This document shows positions 15,439 through 25,007 of a stretch of 64,000 nt of DNA, in pieces. Below the pieces are notes generated by a model. That model was given only the letters and a program-made list of their open reading frames with translations. It was not told the DNA's origin and did not search any database. Source of the DNA: Schinkia azotoformans LMG 9581 (GTDB taxonomy: Bacteria > Bacillota > Bacilli > Bacillales > Bacillaceae_J); the NCBI RefSeq assembly GCF_000307855.1, contig NZ_AJLR01000045.1, forward strand, positions 140,981 to 204,980. The letters are read 5' to 3'. Numbering within the stretch: position 1 is the first letter of the stretch; each line of letters opens with the position of its first letter. Position numbers and translations under genes: made by a program.

Positions 15439-17784
15439 ATGGGTCGAACTATAAAAAAGGCAGCTGTTCTTGGTTCAGGTATCATGGGGTTAGGAATTGC
15501 GGCCCACTTAGCTAATGTTGGTATTCCAACATTATTGCTCGATATCGTTCCTGCGGAATTAACTGCTGAAGAGATTGCAAAAGGCCTTTCCCTAAAGGAT
15601 AGGAATGTTCGGGACCGCTTAGCAGTAGCGGCCAAGCAGAAATTATTAAAGCAGAAACCAGCCCCCCTAACATCAAAAGAACATCTCCATTTAATTGAAC
15701 CAGGAAATTTGGAAGACGATCTTGATCGGCTGAATGAGGTTGATTGGATCATTGAAGTTGTCGTAGAACGATTAGATATCAAGAAAAAAGTATTAGCTAC
15801 AATTGATAAAGTAAGAAAAAAAGGAACAATTGTCAGCTCCAATACATCCGGGATATCGATTGAGGCGATGGCTGAAGGACGATCCGATGATTTTAAAAAG
15901 CATTTTCTTGGCACCCACTTTTTTAACCCACCACGTTACTTAAAACTACTTGAAATTATTCCTACAAAATACACAGATCAAGCTGTTCTAACATTCATGA
16001 AAACTTTTGGTGAAGATGTACTTGGTAAAGGAGTTGTCGAAGCAAAGGATACCCCAAACTTCATTGCGAACCGGATCGGTACGTACGGCTTGCTCGTAAC
16101 CGTTAGAGAAATGATAAATGGAGGCTACAGTGTCGGCGAAGTGGATTCAGTCACAGGTCCAATAATTGGACGCCCCAAAAGTGCAACCTTCCGAACTCTA
16201 GATGTCGTTGGCCTCGATACATTTGCGCATGTGGCAGATAATGTACATGAAAATGTTTCCGGTGATGAACAAGAGGTTTTTGTATTGCCGCCATTTATGA
16301 AGAAAATGCTTGATAATGGCTGGTACGGAAGCAAGGTAGGCCAAGGCTTTTATTTAAAAAAAGGAAAGGAAATCCTTGAACTCAATATCGAAACGATGCA
16401 ATACGAACAACGGAAAACGCTAAAAACCGCTTCTATTGAAATGAGTAAGCAAGCGAAAGGCTTAGCCGAAAAATTAAAGATGTTAGTCTATGCAGAAGAC
16501 CGCGCTGGCCAGCTTCTTTGGAATATAATTAAGCCCACACTTCTGTATTCAGCAGAGCACGCCCAGGAAATTGCGGATGATTTCGTAGCGATTGACCAAG
16601 CGATGAAATGGGGCTTTGGCTGGGAGTTGGGACCTTTTGAAACATGGGACGCGATTGGCCTTGAACGATCGATTCAAAAAATGGAGCAGGAGGGTGAGCG
16701 AATACCTGCTTGGGTTACGGAGCTTTTCGCTTCTGGAAAAAAATCCTTTTATGAAAATAAAATCGTAGAGTACAATCCGAAGGTCATTCATTTAAAACGT
16801 GTGAAAGACCAACATGGCGTGATTAAGAAAAATAGCGGGGCTAGTCTAATTGATATGGGCGACGATGTGGCTGTGTTGGAATTTCACTCCCCAAATTATG
16901 CGATTGGTTTAGACATTATCCAAATGATCAATTATGCCGTAGATGAAGTGGAAAAGAACTATAAGGGGCTCGTCATCGGTCACCAAGGGAAGAACTTTTG
17001 TGTTGGTGCCAATCTTGCACTGATCTTGATGGAGGCTCAAGATGATAACTATTTTGAAATTGACTTTGTAGTCCGGCAATTTCAAACCGCGATGATGAAA
17101 ATTAAATATTCCGCAAAGCCGGTTGTGGCCGCACCTTTTGCTTTTGTCTTGGGGGGCGGAGCAGAGATTTGTCTACCGGCAGCCGCTATTCAAGCTTCAA
17201 TTGAAACCTATATGGGTCTAGTTGAAACAGGTGTTGGTGTCATCCCTGGTGGTGGAGGCAATAAGGAGCTTTATTTACGGCAATTAGAAAAGCTAGGGGC
17301 TTCTGGTGGGTATGATCTGCAAAAAGCGGCGCTTGCTACATTTGAAACCATCGCAATGGCAAAGGTTTCAACATCTGCCCATGAAGCTAAAGAAAACGGC
17401 TATTTATGTGTTACTGATGGCATAAGCTTTAATAGTGATCATTTATTATTCGATGCGAAACAAAGGGTGCTTGAACTGGATGCAAGTGGGTATCGCACAC
17501 CAATACGCACAAAAATTCCGGTGATTGGGGAAGTGGGCTATGCCACCATGCTCCTTGGTGCCCAAAACTTGAAAAACTCCGGTTATATATCAGACCATGA
17601 TATGAAAATTGCTAAAAAACTCGCCTATGTCATTGCTGGTGGTCGCCTTCCGGAGGGTACATTAGTAGATGAACAATACTTATTAGAGATAGAACGGGAA
17701 GCCTTTTTAAGCCTAGTAGGAGAGAGAAAAACGCAGGAAAGAATGCAATATATGCTACTGAAAGGAAAGCCATTGCGTAATTAA
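15439..17784 (+). CDS. fadN: 3-hydroxyacyl-CoA dehydrogenase / enoyl-CoA hydratase
   Basis: The 781-residue bifunctional beta-oxidation enzyme starts at the ATG behind ATAGGAGGTTGGAGT. The N-terminal dehydrogenase has the NAD-binding loop LGSGIMGLGIAAHLANVG and THFFNPPRYLKLLEII. The middle holds the C-terminal dehydrogenase domain (KWGFGWELGPFETWD). The C-terminal crotonase-fold hydratase (about residues 480-700) has VIGHQGKNFCVGANLAL and PFAFVLGGGAEI. The order dehydrogenase-then-hydratase is that of Bacillus FadN (YusL). It is the first gene of fadN-fadA-fadE. Confidence 0.95.
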   Translation: MGRTIKKAAVLGSGIMGLGIAAHLANVGIPTLLLDIVPAELTAEEIAKGLSLKDRNVRDRLAVAAKQKLLKQKPAPLTSKEHLHLIEPGNLEDDLDRLNEVDWIIEVVVERLDIKKKVLATIDKVRKKGTIVSSNTSGISIEAMAEGRSDDFKKHFLGTHFFNPPRYLKLLEIIPTKYTDQAVLTFMKTFGEDVLGKGVVEAKDTPNFIANRIGTYGLLVTVREMINGGYSVGEVDSVTGPIIGRPKSATFRTLDVVGLDTFAHVADNVHENVSGDEQEVFVLPPFMKKMLDNGWYGSKVGQGFYLKKGKEILELNIETMQYEQRKTLKTASIEMSKQAKGLAEKLKMLVYAEDRAGQLLWNIIKPTLLYSAEHAQEIADDFVAIDQAMKWGFGWELGPFETWDAIGLERSIQKMEQEGERIPAWVTELFASGKKSFYENKIVEYNPKVIHLKRVKDQHGVIKKNSGASLIDMGDDVAVLEFHSPNYAIGLDIIQMINYAVDEVEKNYKGLVIGHQGKNFCVGANLALILMEAQDDNYFEIDFVVRQFQTAMMKIKYSAKPVVAAPFAFVLGGGAEICLPAAAIQASIETYMGLVETGVGVIPGGGGNKELYLRQLEKLGASGGYDLQKAALATFETIAMAKVSTSAHEAKENGYLCVTDGISFNSDHLLFDAKQRVLELDASGYRTPIRTKIPVIGEVGYATMLLGAQNLKNSGYISDHDMKIAKKLAYVIAGGRLPEGTLVDEQYLLEIEREAFLSLVGERKTQERMQYMLLKGKPLRN

Positions 17785-17813
17785 TTTGATTGGATTAAAA
17801 AGGGGGGAAGCTT

Positions 17814-18989
17814 GTGAAGGAGGCAGTAATTGTTGCTGGTGCAAGAACACCGGTTGGTAAAGCGAAAAAAGGTTCACTTGCCAATATGCGCCCTGATGAT
17901 TTGGCAGCCTTAACTCTTAAGGAAACATTAAAACGTGCAGGTGATTATAACGGGACGATTGATGATGTCATTATCGGCTGTGCCGTCCCTGAAGCCGAAC
18001 AAGGGATGAATATGGCAAGGCAAGTTGCTGCACTGGCCGGTTTGTCTTATGAAACACCAGCGATTACGATTAATCGGTACTGTTCATCAGGACTGCAATC
18101 GATTGCCTATGGTGCCGAGCGGATCATGCTTGGGTTAGCTGACACGATTATAGCCGGTGGAACCGAGTCGATGAGCCTTATTCCGATTACGGGTCATGTA
18201 CTTAAGCCGAATCTGAAACTCGTTGAAAATGCGCCTGAATACTATATGGCGATGGGTCATACAGCAGAAGCAGTTGCACATAAATACAAGATTAGTAGGG
18301 AGGATCAAGATGCCTTAGCGGCACGAAGCCACGCTAAGGCGGCAAAGGCCTTAGCAACAGGGAAGTTTACTGAAGAAATCGTTCCTGTTGAAGTGATTCG
18401 TCGTGCAGTCGGTACTGGCTATAAAGTGAAAGAGGATGCCTTTTTGTTTCAACAGGATGAGGGGATCAGGGGAGATACAACACCGGAAATCTTAAGTAAG
18501 TTAAAGCCGGCCTTCCAGGCAACTGGTACAGTAACTGCCGGCAATTCCTCACAAATGAGCGATGGTGCCGCAACTGTATTATTAATGGACCGGGAAAAAG
18601 CAATAAGTGAAGGATTGCAGCCATTGGCAAAATTCCGTTCCTTTGCAGTAGGTGGCGTTCCTCCTGAAATTATGGGTGTGGGACCGATTGTTGCCATTCC
18701 AAAAGCATTGAAACTGGCCGGACTAGAATTATCAGATATCGGTTTAATTGAATTAAATGAAGCATTTGCATCACAAGCCATCCAAGTGATTCGTGAACTT
18801 GGGTTGGATGAAGATAATGTGAATGTGAACGGTGGTGCCATTGCTTTAGGACATCCACTTGGCTGTACAGGTACAAAGCTGACATTAACTTTAATTCACG
18901 AAATGAAGCGCCGTAATGTCCAGTTTGGAATCGTCACGATGTGCATCGGCGGCGGCATGGGGGCTGCCGGGGTGTTTGAGTTAGTGTAA
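17814..18989 (+). CDS. fadA: Acetyl-CoA C-acyltransferase (thiolase)
   Basis: The 391-residue protein starts at GTG behind AGGGGGGAAG. The thiolase nucleophile cysteine lies in NRYCSSGLQSIAYGAE, the catalytic histidine in GGAIALGHPLGCTGTKL and the second cysteine in TMCIGGGMGAAGVFE. It performs the last step of the beta-oxidation cycle, releasing acetyl-CoA. It lies between fadN and fadE in a same-strand operon with gaps of 29 and 67 bases. Confidence 0.95.
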   Translation: MKEAVIVAGARTPVGKAKKGSLANMRPDDLAALTLKETLKRAGDYNGTIDDVIIGCAVPEAEQGMNMARQVAALAGLSYETPAITINRYCSSGLQSIAYGAERIMLGLADTIIAGGTESMSLIPITGHVLKPNLKLVENAPEYYMAMGHTAEAVAHKYKISREDQDALAARSHAKAAKALATGKFTEEIVPVEVIRRAVGTGYKVKEDAFLFQQDEGIRGDTTPEILSKLKPAFQATGTVTAGNSSQMSDGAATVLLMDREKAISEGLQPLAKFRSFAVGGVPPEIMGVGPIVAIPKALKLAGLELSDIGLIELNEAFASQAIQVIRELGLDEDNVNVNGGAIALGHPLGCTGTKLTLTLIHEMKRRNVQFGIVTMCIGGGMGAAGVFELV

Positions 18990-19056
18990 ACCAAATTTCC
19001 GGGTAACTATCCACAAACATAAGTAAGCAATCGAATTTCCGCGGGGAGGAATCAAG

Positions 19057-20832
19057 ATGACAAACGAGTTCATCAAAGGAGCGCAGTTTTTAATAGATGA
19101 TATTTCATATGAAAACGTATATACCCCAGAGGATTTTACTGAAGAACATAAAATGATAGCGAAAACAACCGAGGATTTCGTAATGAATGAAGTTTTGCCC
19201 CATCTGGACGATTTAGAAAATCACCAATTTGATAAATCTGTACAATTACTAAAAAAGGCAGGTGACTTAGGCCTCTTGGGTGCCGACGTGCCTGAGGAAT
19301 ATGGAGGAGTTGGGCTCGATAAAATCAGCTCCGCCCTTATTGCTGAAAAGTTTTCTGTTGCCGGTGGATTTTCGATCTCCCATGGTGCACATGTAGGGAT
19401 AGGCTCCTTACCGATAGTATTTTTTGGCAACGAGGAACAAAAACGAAAATACTTGCCACAGCTGGCAACTGGTGAAAAGTTGGCTGCCTATGCGCTTACA
19501 GAACCAGGCTCGGGTTCAGATGCCCTTGGTGCGAAAACGACAGCAAAGCTCAATCAAGAAGGAACACACTATATTTTGAATGGCGAAAAACAATGGATTA
19601 CGAATTCGGCTTTTGCCGATATTTTTATCGTTTATGCAAAAATTGATGGGGAGCATTTTACTGCTTTTATTGTTGAGCGCGGCTTCCCGGGTGTTTTAAC
19701 TGGATCGGAAGAAAAGAAAATGGGAATTAAAAGCTCATCCACCCGTACATTAATTTTGGAGGATGTACCAGTGCCGACCTATAATGTATTAGGTGAAGTT
19801 GGAAAGGGTCATGTGATTGCCTTTAATATTTTAAATGTGGGCCGTTATAAACTGGCTGTCGGGACCATTGGTGGCTCGAAGCGGGCCTTTGAGCTTTCAG
19901 CAAAATATGCGAATGAAAGACAACAATTTAAAACGCCTATTGCCAAATTTGGTTTAATTCAAGAAAAATTAGCAAGCATGGCAACAAAATTATATGCAAT
20001 GGAAAGCTCTGTCTGGAGAACAGTCGGGTTATTTGAAGACCGCTTAGGCGCCTTATCACCAGCGGAAGTAAATGATGGCAAGGCCGTCGCTAAATCAATT
20101 GCTGAATATGCAATCGAGTGTTCTTTAGGTAAAGTTTTCGGTACAGAAACGCTTGATTATATCGCGGATGAAGGCGTCCAAATTCATGGCGGCTATGGTT
20201 TTATGGCAGAATACGAGATTGAAAGAATCTACCGTGACTCACGTATCAATCGAATATTTGAAGGAACAAATGAAATCAATCGATTAATCGTCCCGGGTAC
20301 CTTGCTCAAAAAGGCGATGAAGGGTGAACTTCCACTTCTGCAAAAAGCGCAGGCACTTCAAGAGGAAATCATGATGATGATGCCGAAAGAACTTGAAGAC
20401 GGTGTACTTGAGCAGGAAAAATATCTCGTTAAAAATGCAAAAAAAATCGCCTTGCTTTCCGCAGGCTTGGCAGTTCAAAAGTTTGGTCTTGTCCTCGAAA
20501 AACAACAGGAAATCCTAAGCAATATCGCTGACATCGCGGGTAATATTTATGCGATGGAATCAGCGCTTTTACGTACAGAAAAAGCAATCGCCAGAAATGG
20601 CATCGAAAAAAATAGGCAAAAGATATTATATACCGAAATCTATTGTCAAGAGGCATTCAATCAAATTGAAGCGCATGCAAAGGAAACTATTGTCGCTGCA
20701 GAATCAGGTGATATGCAGCGAATTATGATGTCGGCCCTTCGCAAACTCACTCGCCATATCCCAATCAACGTGATCGCTAAAAAACGAGAAGCGGCTGTCG
20801 GTGTAATCTCAGCCCAAAAATATATTGTCTAA
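19057..20832 (+). CDS. fadE: Acyl-CoA dehydrogenase
   Basis: The 591-residue flavoprotein has the canonical acyl-CoA dehydrogenase core in the first 400 residues: YALTEPGSGSDALGAKTTA (FAD/substrate loop), the middle beta domain, and IHGGYGFMAEYEIERIYRDSR with the region of the catalytic glutamate (FEGTNEINR). The C-terminal extension of about 190 residues is usual for Bacillus FadE (YusJ). It catalyses the first oxidation of fatty acyl-CoA. It is the last gene of the operon and is followed by a terminator. Confidence 0.94.
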   Translation: MTNEFIKGAQFLIDDISYENVYTPEDFTEEHKMIAKTTEDFVMNEVLPHLDDLENHQFDKSVQLLKKAGDLGLLGADVPEEYGGVGLDKISSALIAEKFSVAGGFSISHGAHVGIGSLPIVFFGNEEQKRKYLPQLATGEKLAAYALTEPGSGSDALGAKTTAKLNQEGTHYILNGEKQWITNSAFADIFIVYAKIDGEHFTAFIVERGFPGVLTGSEEKKMGIKSSSTRTLILEDVPVPTYNVLGEVGKGHVIAFNILNVGRYKLAVGTIGGSKRAFELSAKYANERQQFKTPIAKFGLIQEKLASMATKLYAMESSVWRTVGLFEDRLGALSPAEVNDGKAVAKSIAEYAIECSLGKVFGTETLDYIADEGVQIHGGYGFMAEYEIERIYRDSRINRIFEGTNEINRLIVPGTLLKKAMKGELPLLQKAQALQEEIMMMMPKELEDGVLEQEKYLVKNAKKIALLSAGLAVQKFGLVLEKQQEILSNIADIAGNIYAMESALLRTEKAIARNGIEKNRQKILYTEIYCQEAFNQIEAHAKETIVAAESGDMQRIMMSALRKLTRHIPINVIAKKREAAVGVISAQKYIV

Positions 20833-20840
20833 AAGACTTG

Positions 20841-20865
20841 GCTCCTAATCAATTAGGAGCTTTTT
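20841..20865 (+). terminator. Intrinsic terminator after fadE
   Basis: GCTCCTAAT (20841-20849) pairs with ATTAGGAGC (20852-20860), then five Ts. Confidence 0.85.
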
Positions 20866-20963
20866 GCATGCCAATTGACAGCACCACCCTTGTTTTCCCA
20901 AAAAGAATGAAATCCCGGAAAGGATATGATAAAATAATCATAAAAATGAAAAGGAGGGAACAA

Positions 20964-21320
20964 ATGGGAATTTCTTTTTATTGGTATCCCAAATGTGGGA
21001 CATGCCGAAAAGCAAAGCAATGGTTAGAAAGTCATAAAATTGATTTTAATGAAATACATATCGTTGAAAATCCACCTTCAAGAGAACAACTAGAGGATTT
21101 TTATAAAAAAAGCGGGCTGGAACTTAAAAAGTTTTTTAATACAAGCGGTCAAAAATATCGGGAGCTAGGCCTAAAGGATAAAGTAAAGACGGCAAGCGAA
21201 GATGAATTACTGGATCTTTTAGCATCAGATGGCATGCTGATTAAACGCCCGATCGTAACGGACGGTGAAAAGGTTACAGTTGGTTTTAACGAAGAACAAT
21301 TTAATGAAACATGGCAATAA
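20964..21320 (+). CDS. yusI: ArsC/Spx-family thioredoxin-fold protein (YusI-like)
   Basis: The 118-residue protein starts at the ATG behind AAAAGGAGGGAACAA; longer in-frame starts run into the terminator. The N-terminal WYPKCGTCRKAKQWLESH holds a CxxC redox pair, and IKRPIVTDGEKVTVGF is the family's conserved C-terminal motif. It belongs to the ArsC/Spx/MgsR superfamily; length and position between fadE and gcvH match YusI. Whether it reduces a substrate or binds RNA polymerase like Spx is not known. Confidence 0.85.
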   Translation: MGISFYWYPKCGTCRKAKQWLESHKIDFNEIHIVENPPSREQLEDFYKKSGLELKKFFNTSGQKYRELGLKDKVKTASEDELLDLLASDGMLIKRPIVTDGEKVTVGFNEEQFNETWQ

Positions 21321-21411
21321 CATTTTTGTACGATATTTAAATAGTTATTATAATCTACCTTTAAATGGGTAGCTTTAATAAGTATACAATATGGACCATG
21401 GAGGGATTATC

Positions 21412-21795
21412 TTGAGTATTCCAAAGGATTTACGCTATTCAAAAGAGCATGAATGGGCAAAGGTAGAAGGAGATAAAGTCCGAGTAGGCATTACGGATTT
21501 TGCGCAATCAGAATTGGGAGATATCGTGTTTGTTGAGCTTCCTGAGGTTGGTTCAGAGGTAAACACTGGTGAACCATTTGGAAGTGTTGAATCAGTAAAA
21601 ACAGTTTCTGAACTTTATGCGCCAATCAGCGGTAAAGTTGTGGAAATCAATAGTGATCTTGAAGATAGTCCTGAATTAGTAAATGAATCATCATATGAAA
21701 AAGCATGGATGATTTTGATTGAGCCATCTAACACTTCAGAATTGGATCAATTAATGACTGCAGAGCAATACGAAGAAATGATTAAAGAAGACTAG
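21412..21795 (+). CDS. gcvH: Glycine cleavage system H protein
   Basis: The start is TTG behind ATGGAGGGAT, giving 127 residues, the usual length in Bacillus; the ATG at 21391 lies upstream of the ribosome site. The lipoylated lysine lies in [15 protein letters not shown], and [10 protein letters not shown] and [12 protein letters not shown] are hallmark motifs. The lipoyl arm shuttles the aminomethyl group in glycine cleavage. In Bacillus GcvH is also required for lipoyl transfer to other complexes, consistent with its standing apart from gcvT/gcvP. No glycine riboswitch is visible upstream. Confidence 0.97.
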   Translation: MSIPKDLRYSKEHEWAKVEGDKVRVGITDFAQSELGDIVFVELPEVGSEVNTGEPFGSVESVKTVSELYAPISGKVVEINSDLEDSPELVNESSYEKAWMILIEPSNTSELDQLMTAEQYEEMIKED

Positions 21796-21797
21796 TA

Positions 21798-21846
21798 AAA
21801 AAGAACATGACTTTTGGCTACTTTGCAAAAGGTCATGTTCTTTTTT
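21798..21846. terminator. Intrinsic terminator after gcvH
   Basis: AAGAACATGACTTTT (21800-21814) pairs with AAAAGGTCATGTTCTT (21827-21842), flanked by A and T runs; it serves gcvH and the converging TRAP operon. Confidence 0.85.
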
Positions 21847-21859
21847 AAAAAATAGGTTA

Positions 21860-23134
21860 TCATTGTAAAACGGTAGGAATCCACATTACCATCGATGGCC
21901 AATACGTAATGATAAGTAATGCTGCAAAGGATGCAACTAGGAATGGCCAGATTGCTCTCGTAAGTGTTTCAAGTTTCACATCCGCCAATGAGGATGCAAT
22001 GTATAACCCGGCTCCAACAGGTGGTGTTAACAATCCGATTGTGAGGTTAATACATATGATAACCCCGAAGTGAATTGGGTCTATTCCATAGTTGATAAGC
22101 AATGGGGCGAAGATCGGTACCAAAATAATTAAAGCCGCAATTCCATCCATAAACATTCCTACAAGTAACAAGAACAAATTAACAATTAATAAAAATACTA
22201 ATGGATTTTCTGATAACGATACCATCCAATTGGCAATGGCCTGTGGAATCTTTTCAAATGACAGCATCCAACCAAAAAGGTTTGCCATAGCAATTAATAA
22301 CGTTATCGTGGCCGTCGTCATAGCGGTATTAATCATGATCGTAGGCAAGTCTTTGATTTTTAGTTCACGGTAAAAGAAAAATCCAACAATCAATGCAATG
22401 ATACAAGCGATCGCAGCCGATTCAGTTGGAGTAAAAACACCGCTCAATATTCCGATAATAATGACTCCGGGAACAAGAAGTGCGGGGATTACTTTTACAA
22501 ATGAATTGAAAATTTCTAAAAAGGAGGCACGCTCATGTGTCGCCCATTTTTGTTTCATTCCTGTTAACGCAATTAATACGATAAAGGATAATCCTAGGAT
22601 TATTCCAGGCATTATTCCGGCTAGAAACATCGTGCCGATTGACGCACCGGAGGAAACCCCATAAATAATGAACAACATACTTGGTGGGATAATCGGTCCA
22701 AGCAGCCCTGCAGCCGCAGTTGTTGATGCACTGAATTCACGTGAATAGCCTTCCTTTTCCATCGATGGAACCATGATTCTGCTCATCATCGCAATTTGCG
22801 CCGTAGCCGAACCGATGATCGACGCCAACAGCATATTGGAAATGACGTTTACATAGGCTAAACCACCGCGGAAATGACCGACAAGTGTTTTGGAAAAACT
22901 AATAAGCCTGCTTGTAATTCCACCTGAATTCATCAATTCCCCAGCAAGCATGAATAATGGAATGGCAAGTAAACCGTAATTTTCTAAACTCGAGTAAAGC
23001 CTTTGTGGAGCAGTAGCTAATAACCCCATATTATCTGAAACGATAATGTACAGAATTGTTGTTATTCCAAGCACGAAGGAAATAGGTACTTGCAATAGCA
23101 AGAGAATGATAAAAATGATTAAAGCGACTGTCAT
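21860..23134 (-). CDS. dctM: TRAP transporter large permease (DctM)
   Basis: The 424-residue protein has about 12 membrane helices. It shows the DctM hallmarks: ALPLFMLAGELMNSGGI-type segment (LLAIPLFMLAGELM), GSATAQIAMMSRIMVP, the LLGPIIPPSMLFIIYG scoop region and LTPPVGAGLYIAS near the end. It is the membrane engine of a Na+-coupled TRAP importer. It starts one base after the small permease gene's stop, so the two are co-translated. The adjacent IclR and gentisate genes suggest an aromatic acid as substrate (inference). Confidence 0.93.
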   Translation of the reverse strand: MTVALIIFIILLLLQVPISFVLGITTILYIIVSDNMGLLATAPQRLYSSLENYGLLAIPLFMLAGELMNSGGITSRLISFSKTLVGHFRGGLAYVNVISNMLLASIIGSATAQIAMMSRIMVPSMEKEGYSREFSASTTAAAGLLGPIIPPSMLFIIYGVSSGASIGTMFLAGIMPGIILGLSFIVLIALTGMKQKWATHERASFLEIFNSFVKVIPALLVPGVIIIGILSGVFTPTESAAIACIIALIVGFFFYRELKIKDLPTIMINTAMTTATITLLIAMANLFGWMLSFEKIPQAIANWMVSLSENPLVFLLIVNLFLLLVGMFMDGIAALIILVPIFAPLLINYGIDPIHFGVIICINLTIGLLTPPVGAGLYIASSLADVKLETLTRAIWPFLVASFAALLIITYWPSMVMWIPTVLQ

Positions 23135-23135
23135 A

Positions 23136-23627
23136 TTACACTACTTCCTCCTTCTTCTTGAAGTTTTTAACTATTAAATCTAAAGAATGTACGATTAAAA
23201 AGAAAAAACTAACAGGTACGCTCAAGTAGGCAAAAATCATTGGCATTCTCATTGAGTTTGAAGACTGCATCATAATCGTAGGCCCAGATAACCAGATGAC
23301 CGATTGATAGAAAATATAGCCGACAAACAGTAATACTACAAGAAAACTAATCCCTAAAAGAATCATTCTTGCTTTACCGCTGAAACGGTCCATAAAAATA
23401 GTAACAGCAGCAGAATTTTGTTGTTTGATACTCATGCTTCCTCCAATAAAGGTAAGCCAGACGAGCGAAAAAATTGCCGTCTCGTCTGACCAAGTTAGAG
23501 GAGCACTTAATACATAGCGATAGAAAACACCAGCTGATAAGGAAATGAGCATTACTGTACAAAGAATAATGGCCAGTAATTTCTCTACTTTATGCAGCCA
23601 ATCGCTTAACAAATGTATAAAGTTCAT
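23136..23627 (-). CDS. dctQ: TRAP transporter small permease (DctQ)
   Basis: The 163-residue protein has four membrane helices and the DctQ pattern (LLAIILCTVMLISLSAGVFYR, then SAPLTWSDETAIFSLVWLTFIGG). It lies between the substrate-binding protein and DctM genes, as is standard for TRAP operons. DctQ forms the small scaffold subunit of the QM membrane complex. The ribosome site is GGAGGATCACC. Confidence 0.92.
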   Translation of the reverse strand: MNFIHLLSDWLHKVEKLLAIILCTVMLISLSAGVFYRYVLSAPLTWSDETAIFSLVWLTFIGGSMSIKQQNSAAVTIFMDRFSGKARMILLGISFLVVLLFVGYIFYQSVIWLSGPTIMMQSSNSMRMPMIFAYLSVPVSFFFLIVHSLDLIVKNFKKKEEVV

Positions 23628-23643
23628 GGTGATCCTCCGTTAT

Positions 23644-24678
23644 TTATTTTTTTGTTTCCTCCAAGAAAGCTTTAATGATTGGTGATTTTTGTGAATAGGT
23701 TTCTTCTACTTGTTTAATCATGCTTTCGAACGAAGTTGCATCTGTTAATTCTTCTACCTTTACACCAGCTTGTTTTAATGTTTCAAGGTTTGCGCTTTCA
23801 CGATTGATTGCCTCTTGAACGCCCCAATCGACTGCATTTTTAATAGCCGTTTTGACGATTTCTTGATCTTCAGCAGAAAGCTTGTTGTATGAAGCTTGGC
23901 TCATGACAATAACCGTTGGGAATGTAAAGTGATTCGTTAATGTTAGATTTTCAGCATTCTCATAATATTTTTCTGTTACTAGAGCATCTAAGTCAATATC
24001 GATACCATCGATAACACCTGTTTGCAGTGATGTATAAACTTCAGGAAGCGGCATTGCAGTTGGACCAGCCCCAATGGCAGTCCAGAAATCTTGAATAGCC
24101 GGGCTTCCAATAATACGGACTTTTTTGCCTTTTAAATCTGCTGGTGAAGCGATATGACCATCTTTCATTAAAATGTGGCGGTTTCCTGCAAATCCAAAAT
24201 CGAGCCCTACTAATCCTTGAGCCTCGAGCTCCTTTAACATGTCCTTGGCAGGTGCAGATTCTCTTACAGCCACTGCATCTTTTAAACTCTTAAATGCAAA
24301 TGGCATGAACCATGCATTAAGTGACTCTTGTCTAGTACTCATATAAGCATTAGTTAAAAAGCCAAAGTCAATGGCGCCTGTTTCTAGCTGTGAAACCATA
24401 TCTTTTTCAGGGCCCAGCTGGGATGCCGGATAAACATCCAGTTTCATTTTACCGTTTGATAGCTTGTCTAATTCTTCTCCGAATTTCAGTGCTGTTTGAT
24501 GCCATACATGGGTTTCTTGAGTTACATGTGTGGCCTTGAAAGTATACGTTTGCTCTTTTCCGCTTGCTTCATTTCCACCGCTAGCTTGTTGACTTCCTCC
24601 TCCGCAGCCTGCTAGTAACAATGTCAGGACTGACAAAATTGCTAAAATTGATAATTTCAAGCTGTTTTTTTGTTTCAT
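23644..24678 (-). CDS. dctP: TRAP substrate-binding lipoprotein (DctP)
   Basis: The 344-residue protein has a lipoprotein signal peptide ending in the lipobox LLAGC. DctP-family features include FKATHVTQETHVWHQTALKF at the start of the mature domain and KKVRIIGSPAIQDFWTAIGA with the arginine that binds the substrate carboxylate. LPEVYTSLQTGVIDGID is the TRAP signature. It captures an organic acid outside the cell and delivers it to DctQM. It is the first gene of dctPQM; a cre-like site lies in its 5' UTR. Confidence 0.93.
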   Translation of the reverse strand: MKQKNSLKLSILAILSVLTLLLAGCGGGSQQASGGNEASGKEQTYTFKATHVTQETHVWHQTALKFGEELDKLSNGKMKLDVYPASQLGPEKDMVSQLETGAIDFGFLTNAYMSTRQESLNAWFMPFAFKSLKDAVAVRESAPAKDMLKELEAQGLVGLDFGFAGNRHILMKDGHIASPADLKGKKVRIIGSPAIQDFWTAIGAGPTAMPLPEVYTSLQTGVIDGIDIDLDALVTEKYYENAENLTLTNHFTFPTVIVMSQASYNKLSAEDQEIVKTAIKNAVDWGVQEAINRESANLETLKQAGVKVEELTDATSFESMIKQVEETYSQKSPIIKAFLEETKK

Positions 24679-24712
24679 TGAAATTTCCTCCTTTTAATTA
24701 TGTGAATTTTAA

Positions 24713-24841
24713 ATTAAACGCTTTCAATAAAACTTATAAAATAGATACTTTAGATACTTAATAGACTATCTATATTAAAGATTATCGAAATAGTGAATTA
24801 AATTCTTTTTTTATAATAAAAGGCAAGGTAATAAAAGTCAA
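24713..24841 (-). promoter_or_regulatory. dctPQM promoter with cre-like site and repeat operator
   Basis: On the minus strand TTGACT (24841-24836), 17 bases and TATTAT (24818-24813) form the promoter. The 5' UTR carries two adjacent 9-bp direct repeats TAGATACTT (plus-strand 24742-24750 and 24751-24759), a palindrome ATAGACTATCTAT (24761-24773), and a cre-like TTGAAAGCGTTTAAT (24727-24713) differing from the CcpA consensus at one fixed base. The likely regulators are CcpA and the adjacent IclR protein. Confidence 0.5.
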
Positions 24842-24904
24842 TTAATATTTTGAATATTCATCATATTTAGTTAAGATAATTATTAAATGAATTTATATAA
24901 AAAT

Positions 24905-24983
24905 AAAAAAAGCGAGCGTTGTCTATAAAAATGTAATGTCCAATTATGAACATAAGACATTCTTTATGCAATCGTTCGCTTTT
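24905..24983 (-). terminator. Intrinsic terminator after the iclR-type gene
   Basis: AAAAGCGAGCG...TTG (24908-24922) pairs with CAATCGTTCGCTTTT (24969-24983). On the minus strand it ends in a T run. An inner AATGTC/GACATT pair extends the long hairpin. Confidence 0.7.
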
Positions 24984-25007
24984 ATTTAGGTTAATTTTTT
25001 ATCGATA

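Noticed and set aside
21321..21411. Glycine riboswitch before gcvH
   Set aside because: The gap is only about 90 bases and no tandem aptamer motifs are visible.
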